Below are positions 44,952 to 57,091 of a stretch of DNA of 64,000 nucleotides, one piece after another. Under the pieces are notes generated by a model that was not told the DNA's origin, ran no database searches, and worked only from the letters and a program-made list of their open reading frames with translations. Source of the stretch: Schistosoma haematobium (taxonomy: Eukaryota > Platyhelminthes > Trematoda > Strigeidida > Schistosomatidae); assembly GCF_000699445.3 (NCBI RefSeq), contig NC_067196.1, positions 77,986,364-78,050,363 of the forward strand, written 5' to 3'. Every line of letters starts with the position of its first letter. Positions within the stretch are counted from its first letter, which is position 1. The translations under genes and the position numbers were made by a program.

Positions 44952-44996
44952 TGTTGTAAGACTCCGATTGCCAAGTCAGATATGTCTACTGCGATA

Positions 44997-45747
44997 CTAA
45001 GGGTGCCCCAATGTCCTGTTACGCGAGTACTGTTGCTTTGACAGTAATTTCCTTGACTGTGAAGAATGCTTTTTTTCGACATCGTCCAAACTGATAGATT
45101 TCGCATCTCCAAAAAGGTGGTCGGTTAATGGTTTCATAAGTGACGCGCAATTTAGTATGAACCGTTTATAGAAACTTACAAGGCAGTTAAATGTGCGTAA
45201 TTGCTTGATGGTAGTCGGTTCTAGATAGTCCATAATGGCCGTCACTTTGCTTCTTAGAGGTCGGATGCCTTGAGCATCAATGGTGTGTCCTAGGAAATCT
45301 GAGGAGTCAGTTCCGATTTGGCATTTCTGAATGTTTACAGTAATGCCATGCTTTTGCAGTCGTTCGAAAACAAGGTCCAGATGCTGAGGATCCGAGTCCC
45401 TATCCGAACTTGCTATCAAGAAGTCATCAACATACGCATGCACGAAGTTGAGACCTATAAAATAGCATCTATGAACATTTGGAATGTCTGGGCAGCATTT
45501 CTTAGGCCAAAACACATGCGCGAAATGTGTAGAGACCGGTTTTTGGAATGTCGTCAGTGGCCATGGGAATTCGGTTATAAGTTTTAACCAAGTCGACTTT
45601 TGAAAAGACAGCTGCATTTTTAAAGGTAGCTGACAAATCGTGAATGTGGGTCAACGGGTAACGATCGGGAATGGTTTTTGCTTTCAGTCGCCCATAGTCA
45701 CCAGCTGGACGCCAATCACTGTTGTCTTTTTTAGGCACCATTTGCAA
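44997..45747 (-). pseudogene. Gypsy reverse transcriptase
   Basis: 45747-45502 reads MVPKKDNSDWRPAGDYGRL, PDRYPLTHIHDLSATFKNAA, FSKVDLVKTYNRIPMA. Then in another frame comes FVHAYVDDFLIASSD (catalytic YVDD, about 45440), HLDLVFERLQKHGITVN and SDFLGHTIDAQGIRPL. A frame break near 45590 and a short deletion around 45480-45530 disable it. Confidence 0.82.
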
Positions 45748-46179
45748 GAGAGGTGCCCATGAGCTGTTTTATAAATCTATCATGTGATCAAATTCGTTTT
45801 CAAGCAACCTAAGCTTCCCGGGAGCTAGTCTGCGCGCTTTCGTGAACGCAGGTGGTCCTGTAGTTGTGATGTGATATGCAACATTGCCAGTTACACATGG
45901 TAATTTCGGTCGCGTCTAGTAAATTTCAGGGTACCTATCAAGTACTTTTGATAGTATGGATTTATCGTGTGTTTTACTGTGGCTGGGGATAATCTACAAC
46001 CGGAAAGATGAGTTACACAAACAGATAAACTAGTATTTTCGTCTACAGACCTCCGTTTGCGCGTGTCGATAGGTAGATTATGGTGTTGTAGCAGGTATAT
46101 GTTAATGATTAGCATGGAAACATCTGCAAGAACGAAGATCCAGTGGATGGGTTTGCGTAAACCTACGTTGGGATAAGCC

Positions 46180-46310
46180 TATCGCTTACCATATGTGGCG
46201 ATCGATTCCCTATTTGCCGCATGTAAGTTTAAAACTACTTCCTGCAGTTGGTCGTTAGAATTGGTGAGAAGAACGCTAACGTCTGTGTCAATGTTGATCA
46301 GGTGGTGAAC
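46180..46310 (-). pseudogene. Gypsy aspartic protease remnant
   Basis: Reads HLINIDTDVSVLLTNSND then VVLNLHAANRESIATYG. The retropepsin D-S/T-G triad is DTD here, so the catalytic glycine is lost. Confidence 0.55.
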
Positions 46311-46570
46311 TTTCGTCATCACACCAGTGGCGTATAAAAGACAGTGATGATGTCACGGGTTATCTGTCTCTCGTCATATGGAGACAGATTGTTTTCGTGA
46401 AGAACTCCTACGAGGAGTTCGGAAGCGTCTATGGTTTGGGTTTGACAGAGCTCCGTAACTTCATTTCGCGTTGTTGGGAGTTTTTCCGTGACTGAAAAGA
46501 CCTCGAAGTTGGGAGTTCTGGTGATCTCTAGAATCAGCTCGGCAGATGTCTTGTTGAGTGGATAGTCTTC

Positions 46571-49099
46571 TTTAAGATGCTAAGAACAAATTATAAACCT
46601 TACAAAACTAATGAGTCTCTTAAAATCATCATACAAGTGTATTTTTAGTATCTTTTAGGGACTAGTTACTTGCTTTACCTAGTAATGTACTCATTGGCCA
46701 ATAGGAAATGAAAGTTCAAGGTTAATTTCGGCAACAGATTTGGCGGTGCAGTAGTTTGGGGCCGGAACTTGTACGTATTTCCATCGTTTTTAATCATTTT
46801 TCTGAGTTGTAGTTTAAGTTTTTCAATTAACCTGGTATAAATCTACATTCTCAATCGGTGTGTGTTTTCGCTCCATATGGTTATCGGCACCGATCATTAT
46901 ACCATAATGATAAGTCCCATATGGTCTTCAGATTTGGAATATTGCTCGAGACCTTGGTTCTACTCAGCGATATGTAGTCTTAATAGACAGTGTTGGCTTC
47001 TGTTTAATCTCCCTAACTAATAAACCAACAGCTGTCATTTTCCCGGATAATCAGCTCTCCTCTCGGAGTTCTTTAAAAATCAGATTCACATAACTTCGAA
47101 ATTAGGATCCATAAATTAGGGGCTTTGGTAAACGAAATAAACCTAATCATTATAACCGCCACTGAAACGTAGTTTGCAATTTATTTGGATACAATTCTGA
47201 AACTATTGGGTTACAAAATGTGACGAAAATTTCCTAAGTCAAGTAAACCACTATCTGATATAAAAACGCTCCCGTTGCTATGCGTTTTACATGTTCAACA
47301 CTTGAGAAGGGGTTGGAGGTGAATTAATTCGCAGATTTGCAGTTGGTGCTAGCCTAGTATTAAACTTGGTAGCAACATCTAGGAGACTTGTTGGTCGATA
47401 ATTTGGTAAATGACACATGGGATCTGTAGTATATATAGATGACGACATCGAAAAATGATAGGCTCGACATTAAGGGACGATTTAACTATCATGGTCAAGT
47501 AGCCAGGAACCACCTCTGGCGTATGCCATACCGTCCCGTTAACCTTTTTTTACACCACAAGTAGTTAGTACTTCGAATATGTCCTCTTGGTGTGCATCTT
47601 CAAAAAGCTCATCTGTTCATTGTAGGTTCGTGAATTAATTGAGTGCTCGTTTTAACTTGCTTAAATATCATCGAAGTAAACTGGTATTCTCTGTGTAATT
47701 TTCGAACTGTACGTAGGATCTGTTTCTTCCTGCAACACATTTGTTCTTGCCTAGTATATTAGTTCCCGTTCCAACAGAGAGGGCTCCATTTCTCTTTTCA
47801 CTGATGTAGAAGACGAATTATGTTGTCAACTCTCAATCGACAGTACCTACCTTTGACATTCGGTCACAGACCTATGATATGCTACCTGGAGCAATTGTAT
47901 ACCAAGTTGCCACTTTTCCAATTACATAGGGAAAAGAGAATTACGGGGGCGAAAATGAAATACCATCAGCAGTTGACCAGCAAAACGAATGATTTAAAAT
48001 GACTCGGCTAAACTGTGCAATTAAAGTTAGAGTAATAGTATATTGAAGGAGAAAAAGAAATATTGTATCTATTGCATTGTGATCGATTTTGAAATGCGTG
48101 ATATTGGGTCTCCAGCGATGAACTGTGATTATTTTGGGCATGGTACAATACATCATAGAAAAGGAGAGCGAAGTAATGAGAGTGGTTTCAACAATATTTG
48201 TAAGACAAAATAAAGGACGAAAAATCTAAGGCCAAAACTATTGAATAACATTAAAAAAGGGTTGTAAAATAGTACTACATTCCGTGCAAAGGATAAGCGC
48301 CTCTACAGCAGTTTGACCAGTGATATTTCCTCGGCGATCGTTTAACCACTACTTTTTGAGTTAATCTTCATGGGCAGATAAGAGCAGAGTATTGCTAAAC
48401 CACGCACACCGTTTGTCTTTGGCTTGATGTCTTAACTAGACTGGTATTGAAATTATAATGTATGGGGTATACTGTATCATCGGTAACTAAAGATAGCAGA
48501 TATGAAACTAACTTCATACCATAACTAGTTAACGAAGTATTACTACTTATTACTTTTACTTTCAACAAATCAATTTCATGTAGTAAATCCAAAGGAGTTC
48601 GTGTTGAACTGTAATTGAATCGAATACAAACCCTTATGCTACTAGCTAGTTATCATCATAATGTTGGGGAATCGGTATTTAAAAAAATGCTTTCCGATTG
48701 CGATAATTTTTCCGTTTGTTTCTCCTCACTTCAGTTCACAATTAATGAGACATCTTCGGGTTTATAAGTAATCAATGAATTAAATGCACTATGATTCATT
48801 ACGTTTTCACAAAATCTTAATACTCATGATGTCTTTTAATGATTTGAAAGTAGTAGATCCTGTTCTCTATATCATTTGCATTTTCAGCTATCCTTTTTTT
48901 GGGATCACATATCCTACCTCTTTAATCTTTTTATCAAACTTTCAGGTTTTAAATTACTATGGGTACCAATACTAGAAATAAGAAAAATAAAGAAGCACAT
49001 ATGGATGGTAATTTTCATCTTTTATCTTCGATGTCTTTCATGTAATAATATTTAATCACATAGCGTTTTTTACAGAGAATTCACATATATGAATATATT
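46571..49099. other. Long stretch with nothing recognised
   Basis: AT-rich, no coding block, repeat or RNA gene that I can support. A few open frames of about 60-70 codons (for example 47820-48002 and 48784-48975) look like chance. Confidence 0.5.
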
Positions 49100-49375
49100 A
49101 ATCATGCCATTTGCACATCGTTTATCAGACACCACTGATCTACAGCCCCCAAATACCCTAGTACGGTCGACTGTGGGGAGAAAGAGCTCTCCCAAATTAC
49201 TCTCACGTGGACACGTGTATACAGCCAGTGACATCGAAGTCATACTCACTGCCTTCTCGAGGCATGGCTGATGTTTATGAAATCGAGAGGACAAAACGCG
49301 AATGTCCGACGCTCTAACCGAGTTAGTGGATACAGAGGATCCACTTAGGGGAATTGTAAAACCCTAATGATATGG
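49100..49375 (-). repeat. tRNA-like interspersed repeat, copy 3
   Basis: The complement of 22190-22445: CGGTTAGAGCGTCGGACATT, CGCGTTTTGTCCTCTCG, and a CTGTATACACGTGTCCACGTG block. It is more diverged at the far end and abuts the LINE-B fragment at 49403. Confidence 0.6.
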
Positions 49376-50049
49376 TTTTGTACAAGACTGCCTCTCGTTT
49401 TGGACACCGTCACACTTGTCACAGACCAACAATCGTAGTGTTTCTTGACATCAGGGCTGCCTTCGATTCGTTGGATAGGAGTGTTCTATGGGATTGTCTA
49501 TTGAAGAAGAATGTGCCTGAGAAGTTTATTAACATCCTAAAGGCCCTATGTGCAAACACCTCAGGCAGAGTGAGAGCATACAACCACCTCTCTCCATTGT
49601 TCCATTCAAGCAGTGGGGTTAGGCAGGGTTGCCCAATCTCGCCATTCCTCTTCAACTTTGCCATCGATGATATTCTGGAAACAGCTCTGATGGATGTAGG
49701 TAATGGCGGTGTGGATCTGTTGCCTGGAGAAAGACTTCTCGACCTTAAGTATGCGGATGATATTGTCTTACTGTGCGATAATGCCCAAACCATGCAATTC
49801 TCACTTAATCCGTTAGCAATCAGTGTCCGTAGGTATGTTATGTGCTTTGCACCTTTGAAGTGCAAAGTGCTTCTACAAGACTGGCAGGATTCTAATCCTG
49901 TACTCACCCTGGATGGTGAGCAGATAGAAGTAGTCGAGAAGTTCGTATATCTAGGTAGCTGCATAAGTGCTGGTGGTGGCGTGAGTGATGAGATCAATGC
50001 ACGTATAGTGAAAGCCAGAGCGGCTTATGCCAATCTGGACCATCTTTGA
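49372..50049 (+). pseudogene. LINE-B reverse transcriptase, second half
   Basis: A 225-codon frame: [57 protein letters not shown] (catalytic YADD), [20 protein letters not shown]. It ends LDHL at TGA; the next bases continue the post-RT region in the same frame class, so this stop is a lesion shared with the copy at 54321. Confidence 0.85.
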
Positions 50050-50260
50050 TGCCTTCGTGATGTTAGTCTGGCCGTAAAAGTTCGGACCTACAACGCATCG
50101 GTGAGAGCAGTTTTGCTCTATGCTTGTGAAACCTGGCCTCTTCGAGTTGAGGATGGTATACGACTGTGTTTGATCATCGTTGTCTCCGAAGGATTGTTGA
50201 CATCCAGTGGCAACATCATGTTAGTAATGCAGTGGTTCAACATCGTGCGTTTGAGCACAG
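49403..50260 (+). mobile_element. LINE-B fragment, 5' truncated, cut by LINE-C
   Basis: Nearly identical to 54877-55618. It begins inside the reverse transcriptase at HRHTCHRPTIVVFLDIRAAF and is cut at about 50260, where an inverted LINE-C 3' end starts (TCAGTCAGTC). Confidence 0.88.
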
Positions 50261-50823
50261 TCAGTCAGTCAATAACAACGTAGAACTTCGTACGTACGTA
50301 CATCAGTTCAAGTTGCCATACCACATTAGCACAGAGATGCAGTTGTCGATTCAAATCCCGTAGTGGTAGATGTAGTAAGAGTATAAGCAATAATCGGAAA
50401 GATTAGGGTTTGAAGATGTTATTTTAGGATTATAATACAGTGAAATAAATTTGGAAAGAGAAAAAAGAGACAAGGAGGGATCAGGAGGTTAAAATTTGGG
50501 AGAACACAAAGAGTGGATGCACCTGCGTCACTGCAAACGATTTTGAGCCATATCATTCAGGGTCTCTAACCATCGGTTTCTATCATCTCGCGGTCCCCAA
50601 CCAGCTAGTCTACACCTACCGACATGGCTCAGTCCACTTGTCAATGACTTCATGCATTTGTGCCATGATTTGGTCTGGCCGCCCCTAGCTTTCTTCCATC
50701 CTACTCCTACACCAGAAAACATCACACGTCAGGACATTCGATGGTTGGGCATACGTAACACATGTCCCACCCATCTCAACTGATGAAATTTCACTACTTC
50801 ATCGACTGATTTGCCATCCTTAC
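50261..50823 (-). mobile_element. LINE-C 3' fragment inserted in LINE-B
   Basis: The - strand reads the end of LINE-C ORF2 (GVGVGWKKARGGQTKSWHKC, SHVGRCRLAGWGPRDDRNRW), the 3' untranslated region and an (ACTG)n-type tail at 50261. It is cut upstream by an LTR at 50824. Confidence 0.85.
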
Positions 50824-51153
50824 TGTTATAATCTCTTTCTTCTTACGGTTATGACCCAGCTATTCCTATTGCTTAGTATTCTTGGACACCGATTCACTCG
50901 ACAAGACCCCAAATCAGAACACGGTTGAACAGGAAAGAGATTATATTCCAAATAACAAGGTTAGATGGAGGCAAGATGCAAGCCAGAAGCACAATAGGGA
51001 AAACGTCAGTATATTTATAGTTTTTACATAAGAAGATTCCAGAGTATTCTCCAACTATCGACTAGTGCTGATTGGATAAGAATTAGCCAATCAGCGTGCA
51101 CCAAAGCAATCATGCATTGAGCATGCTTTAATCTAGTCTATGTCCCGCTAACA
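50824..51153 (-). repeat. LTR (330 bp) of a second LTR retrotransposon
   Basis: On the - strand it begins TGTTAGCGGGACATAGAC and ends AGAGATTATAACA. A polypurine run (complement of CCTCCCCTCT, 51154-51163) sits immediately upstream, marking this as a 3' LTR. It interrupts LINE-C after the block complementary to TTTGCCATCCTTAC. Confidence 0.75.
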
Positions 51154-51313
51154 CCTCCCCTCTGAGCAGATTCGTAGGATCTGGTGCTAGGGTCCAACTG
51201 CAACTGAGTGACTGGCTTGTGCTTCCGATTAGTTCATCGTCTAGGCAATAAAGAATTATCACTTTTTTTCTCGCACAGAGACTGACATGTCTGTTCCCGG
51301 CGTTTTTATTTTT

Positions 51314-52222
51314 TTAAAAATAAAAGTATGCATAACTTTTAATTCTCCAACGTTCTCCTCCTCCGCGAAATAATGTTGGGTCCTTATGTCTCCAAATTAC
51401 AAATAATAGGACTTTATTTAAACGATGTTTCTCACATTGGGTGTCGGATCCACTAGAAATGACTAGATGATAATGAACGACCTTTGATTTGAGGTTAGAG
51501 TTTAATTCTTCTGAAGCATTACTTTCAAATCCATTAGGAATTTCATCAGTGGATAATGGATCATTACGGAAATCAACATTTAACAAAATTAAATTAGACT
51601 TTTGATCATAATTTGACTCATCCGACATATTTTCCTCATTTTTATAAGAAATTTCATCAAAATTACATGCATTATTCTGAGAACCCATATCTGATAGATT
51701 GTCATGAGAAATCGGATAAGCTGATTCAATATAAATTTCTATCTCACAATGATTTTGAGTAACATTCAGTATATTTGGGTTCATCGTGTCACTGCAGTTA
51801 TTTTCTGGATACGAGTCCTCATAGCTTTTTCGGCTAATATCACGTGGACCATAATTTTGTTCTAGCTGAAATTTATTTTCGGAGCTAGACAGGACCAGTA
51901 GTGTTTCATTCAATTCTGGACTCCGGGCTTCATCTACAGGGTCTGGCTCTCGATCATCTCGTATTGCCACAACTTTATGAGCATTCAGCACAGTATTTTC
52001 TTGCTGTGAGCCGGACACGTTACAAATATTACGTTCTGATTCAGGTATAAAGGGATTTGAACCCTCCACTAGATATGCTTCTGAAATGTCTGTTACTGCA
52101 TCATAAACAGATTTCTTATTTTCTGGTCGAGTGAAAAGTGTGCTCAATAGTTGTTGTTGCAAGGCTAACAACTTCTGCTGGTGCTGTAATATTAACCGCA
52201 ACTGTTCTAAAGAAATCGCCAT
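51314..52222 (-). CDS. Gag-like N-terminus fused to a Ser/Asn/Glu-rich protein, 302 codons
   Basis: An uninterrupted - strand frame starting MAISLEQLRLILQHQQKLLA. That Gln/Leu-rich opening resembles the Gag start of trematode Gypsy elements. The rest is acidic and Ser/Asn-rich (SENKFQLEQNYGPRD, DESNYDQKSNLILLNVDFR) with no zinc knuckle, protease or reverse transcriptase. It ends just upstream of a 3' LTR (50824-51153) in the same orientation, so it is probably the only gene of a deleted, non-autonomous LTR element. No 5' LTR is visible beyond 52222. A host gene fused to the element cannot be excluded. Confidence 0.5.
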   Translation of the reverse strand: MAISLEQLRLILQHQQKLLALQQQLLSTLFTRPENKKSVYDAVTDISEAYLVEGSNPFIPESERNICNVSGSQQENTVLNAHKVVAIRDDREPDPVDEARSPELNETLLVLSSSENKFQLEQNYGPRDISRKSYEDSYPENNCSDTMNPNILNVTQNHCEIEIYIESAYPISHDNLSDMGSQNNACNFDEISYKNEENMSDESNYDQKSNLILLNVDFRNDPLSTDEIPNGFESNASEELNSNLKSKVVHYHLVISSGSDTQCEKHRLNKVLLFVIWRHKDPTLFRGGGERWRIKSYAYFYF

Positions 52223-53584
52223 TTTTCTTTAGTTTCTCCCCGTCATTTCGAAAAAATCTTGTGTTAATCAAACTTAGTAGATCAGCGTGAATTTTTATCA
52301 GGTAATTTTGTCAAGAAATATACAAAATATTCGTGAATTAGTGTTTTGTTTGTATGAGCATCGTGTTACAGTAAAGGGGCTATTGGTATGGGCTAGTAGA
52401 TTGTAAAGGTTAATGCATCTAAATACATCACTTATCTGAAGCAAAATACAGTTAACCAACACTTGTGCTGACAAGTTTCATATTTGTATAGGTTTTAGTA
52501 CCATCTTCATCTAATGGTTTCCTAATTAAAATGTCACAAAAAACATGTTTTCCGGCCAAGTATTTATTGCTCGTCACTTCCCTGATCACTTTTATTTTAT
52601 CAAAAACAAGGTGGTACAAGTTGTGACCAAAGTCTGAAAGGCGATGCGATTATGGATGCTCGCAAGTTTTCAAGTTGATATTATTGTTTGTGGTTTTTGT
52701 TTGATATGTCACAGATTTCTGTAGTTTTTATAGTGTTTTGCCGATAGCGATGAGCATAAAATATTGTGTTCCCGCTTACCTACTCTGAATTTATCATTAA
52801 GATTTAGCCCCAAGCCATTATTATCCTGGTTTTAAATATTATAATTTTCATTTGTTCCTTATGTGGCATATGTCATCAGATTTCGTACACGCTATTGAAA
52901 GAGGAAAGTAGTTACAGTCATTTAAAAATTCAAACTAAATTAATTTAATTCCTTGTTGTGTCGTTGCTTTACGTCGTTAAACGATCTTTTAAACGTATAG
53001 AATAATCAGATCAATTATGGTATATAAATTCTTATTTCTAGTTGTTTATTCATCCCATATATAATAGAGAAATATGTATATACATGAAAGCATTAGAAAT
53101 TGTGGTCATTTAAGATCATGCAAGACGAGTATTTAAATATAGGATCTAGAAGATTAAACGCTTGAAAATTCTTTCGTAGTGAGGTGGACTACTAAGGGAC
53201 TTCTCGATCTCATTGATTGCCAAAAAATAAAATTAAGAATACGTGTTGGCAATTGTTTTATGGTCTATCAAAGGGTGAGTGAACTTTTGTCTAGGCCTTG
53301 AATGTATCTGTTTCTCTTCACTTTGTGTGAACTACTATTGACCATCAGATATCCATTCTGAAAGGGAAGGATCTTGTAAAACAATGTTTTTTCCATTGTC
53401 ATGATACTAGTCTCTTAGATAGATAAGTCAACCACTATACAGAGGTGTGACAATGAAGATCATCCATTTTGTCTAACAGAGATTAATTTTACTGAAGCTA
53501 CTTATTTTCTTTATGGTGTACAATTACTTTGCAAATGTAAATGTTTTTGTTTCATCCTCTTTGTTATTATTATTACTATTATAG
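52223..53584. other. Spacer upstream of the second host gene exon
   Basis: AT-rich. It should include the 5' flank of the Gag-like ORF and possibly earlier exons of the host gene, but I cannot support any. Confidence 0.4.
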
Positions 53585-53649
53585 GTCTATCACCAGAGGA
53601 ACTTGAATACTTGAATAAAAACCATATAGAACCTCTTAAAACGAAACGT
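53585..53649 (+). CDS. Unidentified host gene, exon a
   Basis: Acceptor TATTACTATTATAG|GT, donor AAACGT|GTAAGT, both strong. After two bases of a split codon it reads LSPEELEYLNKNHIEPLKTK R and ends in phase 0. The LSPEEL opening is a helix-start pattern, not a family signature. It joins in phase to the exon at 62481-62579. Confidence 0.5.
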
Positions 53650-54320
53650 GTAAGTTGGTTGTGTAATAGAGTGCCTTGAGACATATTATTATCAATCGTA
53701 ATAGACAGCTTTTATTGAACATAATTATTCTAATCATTCTTTGTTAAAAATAGGTATATCTTTTGCTTTATCCCAATGAATAGAAAATTATGTTTCCGAC
53801 GTTTCATGACTTAATGTAAACCACTCTGAAGAAGTGGGATATAGCAAAACAATATTTTTGATTAACTTTCTACCCAGAGCTCAATTTATTTGAAACTATC
53901 AAGTTGCAAGTAAGTATCTGTGTTGCAACGAAGTATTCTGTCGCAACTAATTATCGAACCGGGCTAGCTTCTAGGCTAGCTAACATCCCACCGAAAAGTA
54001 TAGATGAGCATTGGTTGGAATTGCATGACGCCATCAAAATGGCGAGTAAAGTCGCTTGCGGCTTCGCGAAACGTTCCGCTTATAACCACTGTGCTTATTC
54101 AGGCTCCTTACAACTCATTGAGACCCGTCGGTCTTCTCCGGGTGACCATGAGTTTGACCACAAATGAAGGCTGTTACGTAATGAAACTGGGCAAAGCCGG
54201 CGTAAGGACCGAGGAGCCTGGTAATCGGAGCGTGCTAATGAGCTGGAAGCAGTAGCTGTATCTGGTAACCACCAGAAGCTCTTCCAACTCATCCGAGCCA
54301 CTGGCAGCAAGAAGTCTAGT

Positions 54321-55520
54321 GTGAGCGAAACAATCTGTGAGGATGGCGGGATGCCAACCACTAACACCCATCGACATCGTGGACGATGGGCAGAATTCTT
54401 TGAAGGGCAGTCCAACTGGCCTGCTGCTCCGGAAACATCGGCCGGACTGTCCTGCCCTCCATGGCCGGTGACGACTGATTCACCAATCGAGGCGGAAGTC
54501 CACAAGGAACTCCAACTCTTGAAGCGCTACAAGTCGCCAGGCCTAGATGACTTACCTCCGGCTCTTTTTAAAGATGGTGGTGACTTTCTGGTTAAGGAAA
54601 TGAATACGTTGTTTACAAAGGTCTGGGAGCTAGAGAGTGTTCCAACATCATGGAATAGGTCGATAGTTGTTTCTATCTCTAAAAAGGGTTCACGTCGTTC
54701 CTGTAACAACTATCGGGAGATAAGCTTACTTCCGATTGCATCCAAGCTATGGGCTTCTGTCGTACTTCGTAGGTTGTTCACAACTCAAGAAAGTTTGACT
54801 AATGAGGAGGAGAATAGCTTTCACTCTGGTCGAGGATGTATTGATTATATGTTCACCCTCCGTCAAATGTTAGAACACCGTCACACTTGTCACAGACCAA
54901 CAATCGTAGTGTTTCTTGACATCAGGGCTGCCTTCGATTCGTTGGATAGGAGTGTTCTATGGGATTGTCTATTGAAGAAGAATGTGCCTGAGAAGTTTAT
55001 TAACATCCTGAAAGCCCTGTACAAAAACACCTCAGGCAGAGTGAGGGCATACAACCACCTCTCTCCATTGTTCCATTCGAGCAGTGGGGTTAGGCAGGGT
55101 TGCCCAATCTCACCATTCCTCTTCAACTTTGCCATCGATGACATTCTGGAAACAGCTCTGATGAATGTAAGTAATGGTGGTGTGGATCTGTTGCCTGGAG
55201 AAAGACTTCTCGACCTTAAGTATGCGGATGATATTGTCTTACTGTGCGATAATGCCCAAACCATGCAATTCTCACTTAATCCGTTAGCAATCAGTGTCCG
55301 TAGGTATGTTATGTGCTTTGCACCTTTGAAGTGCAAAGTGCTTCTACAAGACTGGCAGGATTCTAATCCTGTACTCACCCTGGATGGTGAGCAGATAGAA
55401 GTAGTCGAGAAGTTCGTATATCTAGGTAGCTGCATAAGTGCTGGTGGTGGCGTGAGTGATGAGATCAATGCACGTATAGTGAAAGCCAGAGCGGCTTATG
55501 CCAATCTGGACCATCTTTGA
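54321..55520 (+). pseudogene. LINE-B reverse transcriptase, 399-codon frame
   Basis: The longest LINE-B frame: [117 protein letters not shown] and [13 protein letters not shown]. All seven reverse transcriptase blocks are intact, with catalytic YADD. The stop after NLDHL (TGA 55518-55520) removes the post-RT region. Upstream (53940-54250) the linker is broken by stops. Confidence 0.85.
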
Positions 55521-55620
55521 TGCCTTCGTGATGTTAGTCTGGCCGTAAAAGTTCGGACCTACAACGCGTTGGAGAGAGCATTTATGCTCTTTGCTTCCGA
55601 GTTGAAGATGTTTTACGACT

Positions 55621-57091
55621 ATCCTGAGATTTTTAAGGATGGTGTTCCAGTATTAGCAATGAGATTAACCGAGGTCTTAGGTAGAATCTGGGAACTAGAC
55701 GTAATCCCATCTGACTGGTCTCAATCACTGATTGTGCCAGTCTATAAGAAAGGACAAAAGTCCTCTTGTGACAATCACAGAGGAATCAGTTTGAATAATA
55801 TAGTGTCTAAAATATTAGCTTCAATAATAATTCGACGCCTAATCAAAGCTCGTGAAGAACAGATTAGAGAAAACCAGGCCGGTTTTCGACCTGGACGTGG
55901 TTGTATAGACCAGATATTCACACTACGTCAGGTTCTAGAACACAGACACACATTCAGACGCCCCACAATGGTAGTGTTTCTCGACATTAAGGCGGCATTT
56001 AACTCTGTTAATCGTGAGGTTCTATGGCAGTGTTTGTCACCGAAAGAAGTACCAAAGAAGTACATTAACCTTGTAGAGGCTCTCTACTCGAACACGACTG
56101 GCAGAGTGAGAGCTTATGGCGAACTGTCATCAGAATTGATTACCTCAAGTGGTGTTCGTCAGGGCTGTCCACTCTCTCCATTCTTGTTTAACTTCGTCGT
56201 TGACGTGCTTTTAGAGGTGGCACTTTCCTCATCTAAATTTCCAGGGGTTGAACTTCTACCGGGAGGTTCACTTGTTGACTTTGAATATGCCGATAACATA
56301 GTTCTGTTTGGAGAAGACGCTGACAAAATGCAGAGTCTTCTGACCACTCTAAGCAACAATGCAAGCATGTTCGGGATGCGATTCTCCCCCCCCCGAAACG
56401 CAAAATGTTGCTTCAGGATTGGGTTGCATCGACACCCGAACTAATGATAGGGAACGAATTAATTGAGCGTGTCGACCGCATCAGTTACCTTGGGAGTCTC
56501 ATCAGCCCTTGTGGTCTGGTGTGTGACGAAATCTCAGCACGGATACAGAAGGCTCGACTAGCTTTTGCCAACTTGCGTCATTTATGGCGTAGGCGAGATA
56601 TCCGTCTATCAACCAAAGGACGTGCTTATTGCGCAGCAGTTCGTTCCGTCCTACTTTATGGCAGTGAAACATGGCCGGTAAGAGTAGAGGATATTCGTAG
56701 GTTACTAGTATTTGATCATAGGTGTCTTCGAAACGTTGCTCGTATATCCTGGGACCACCAAGTAAGTAACACAGTTGTTAGGACACGGGTACTAGGTAAA
56801 GATGGCAAATCAATTGATGAAGTAGTGAAACTTCATCAGTTGAGATGGGTGGGACATGTGTTACGTATGCCCAACGACCGACTGCCTCGACGAGCGATGT
56901 TCAATGGTATAGGAGTAGGTTGGAAGAAAGCTAGGGGTGGCCAGACCAAAACATGGCACAAATGCATGAAGTCACTGACAAGTGGATTGAGCCATGTCGG
57001 TAGGTGTAGACTAGCTGGTTGGGGACCGCGAGATGATAGAAACCGATGGTTAGAGACCCTGAATGATATGGCTCAAAATCGTTTGCAGTGA
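55621..57091 (+). pseudogene. LINE-C reverse transcriptase (inserted copy)
   Basis: 55621-56444 reads SDWSQSLIVPVYKKGQKSSC, NQAGFRPGRGCIDQIFTLRQ, VVFLDIKAAFNSVNREVLW, GVRQGCPLSPFLFNFV and FEYADNIVLFG. The second catalytic Asp is Asn (YADN). A run of C at 56389-56396 shifts the frame; 56405-57091 continues with RISYLGSLISPCGL, LYGSETWPVRVED, FDHRCLRNVARISWDHQVSN and ends NDMAQNRLQ. Confidence 0.85.

Larger units (their letters stand above)
42780..46570 (-). mobile_element. Gypsy-type LTR retrotransposon pol region, decayed
   Basis: The - strand shows protease (about 46180-46310), reverse transcriptase (44997-45747), RNase H (44736-44951) and integrase (42780-43690) in the Gypsy order, with frameshifts and a 1.1-kb insertion inside RNase H. 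No LTRs are visible at either side. Wording of the RT and integrase fits the CsRn1-like Gypsy elements known from trematodes. Confidence 0.8.

Noticed and set aside
48784..48975. A 63-residue membrane peptide gene
   Set aside because: No splice-site support, no family match, and the composition is expected of AT-rich DNA.
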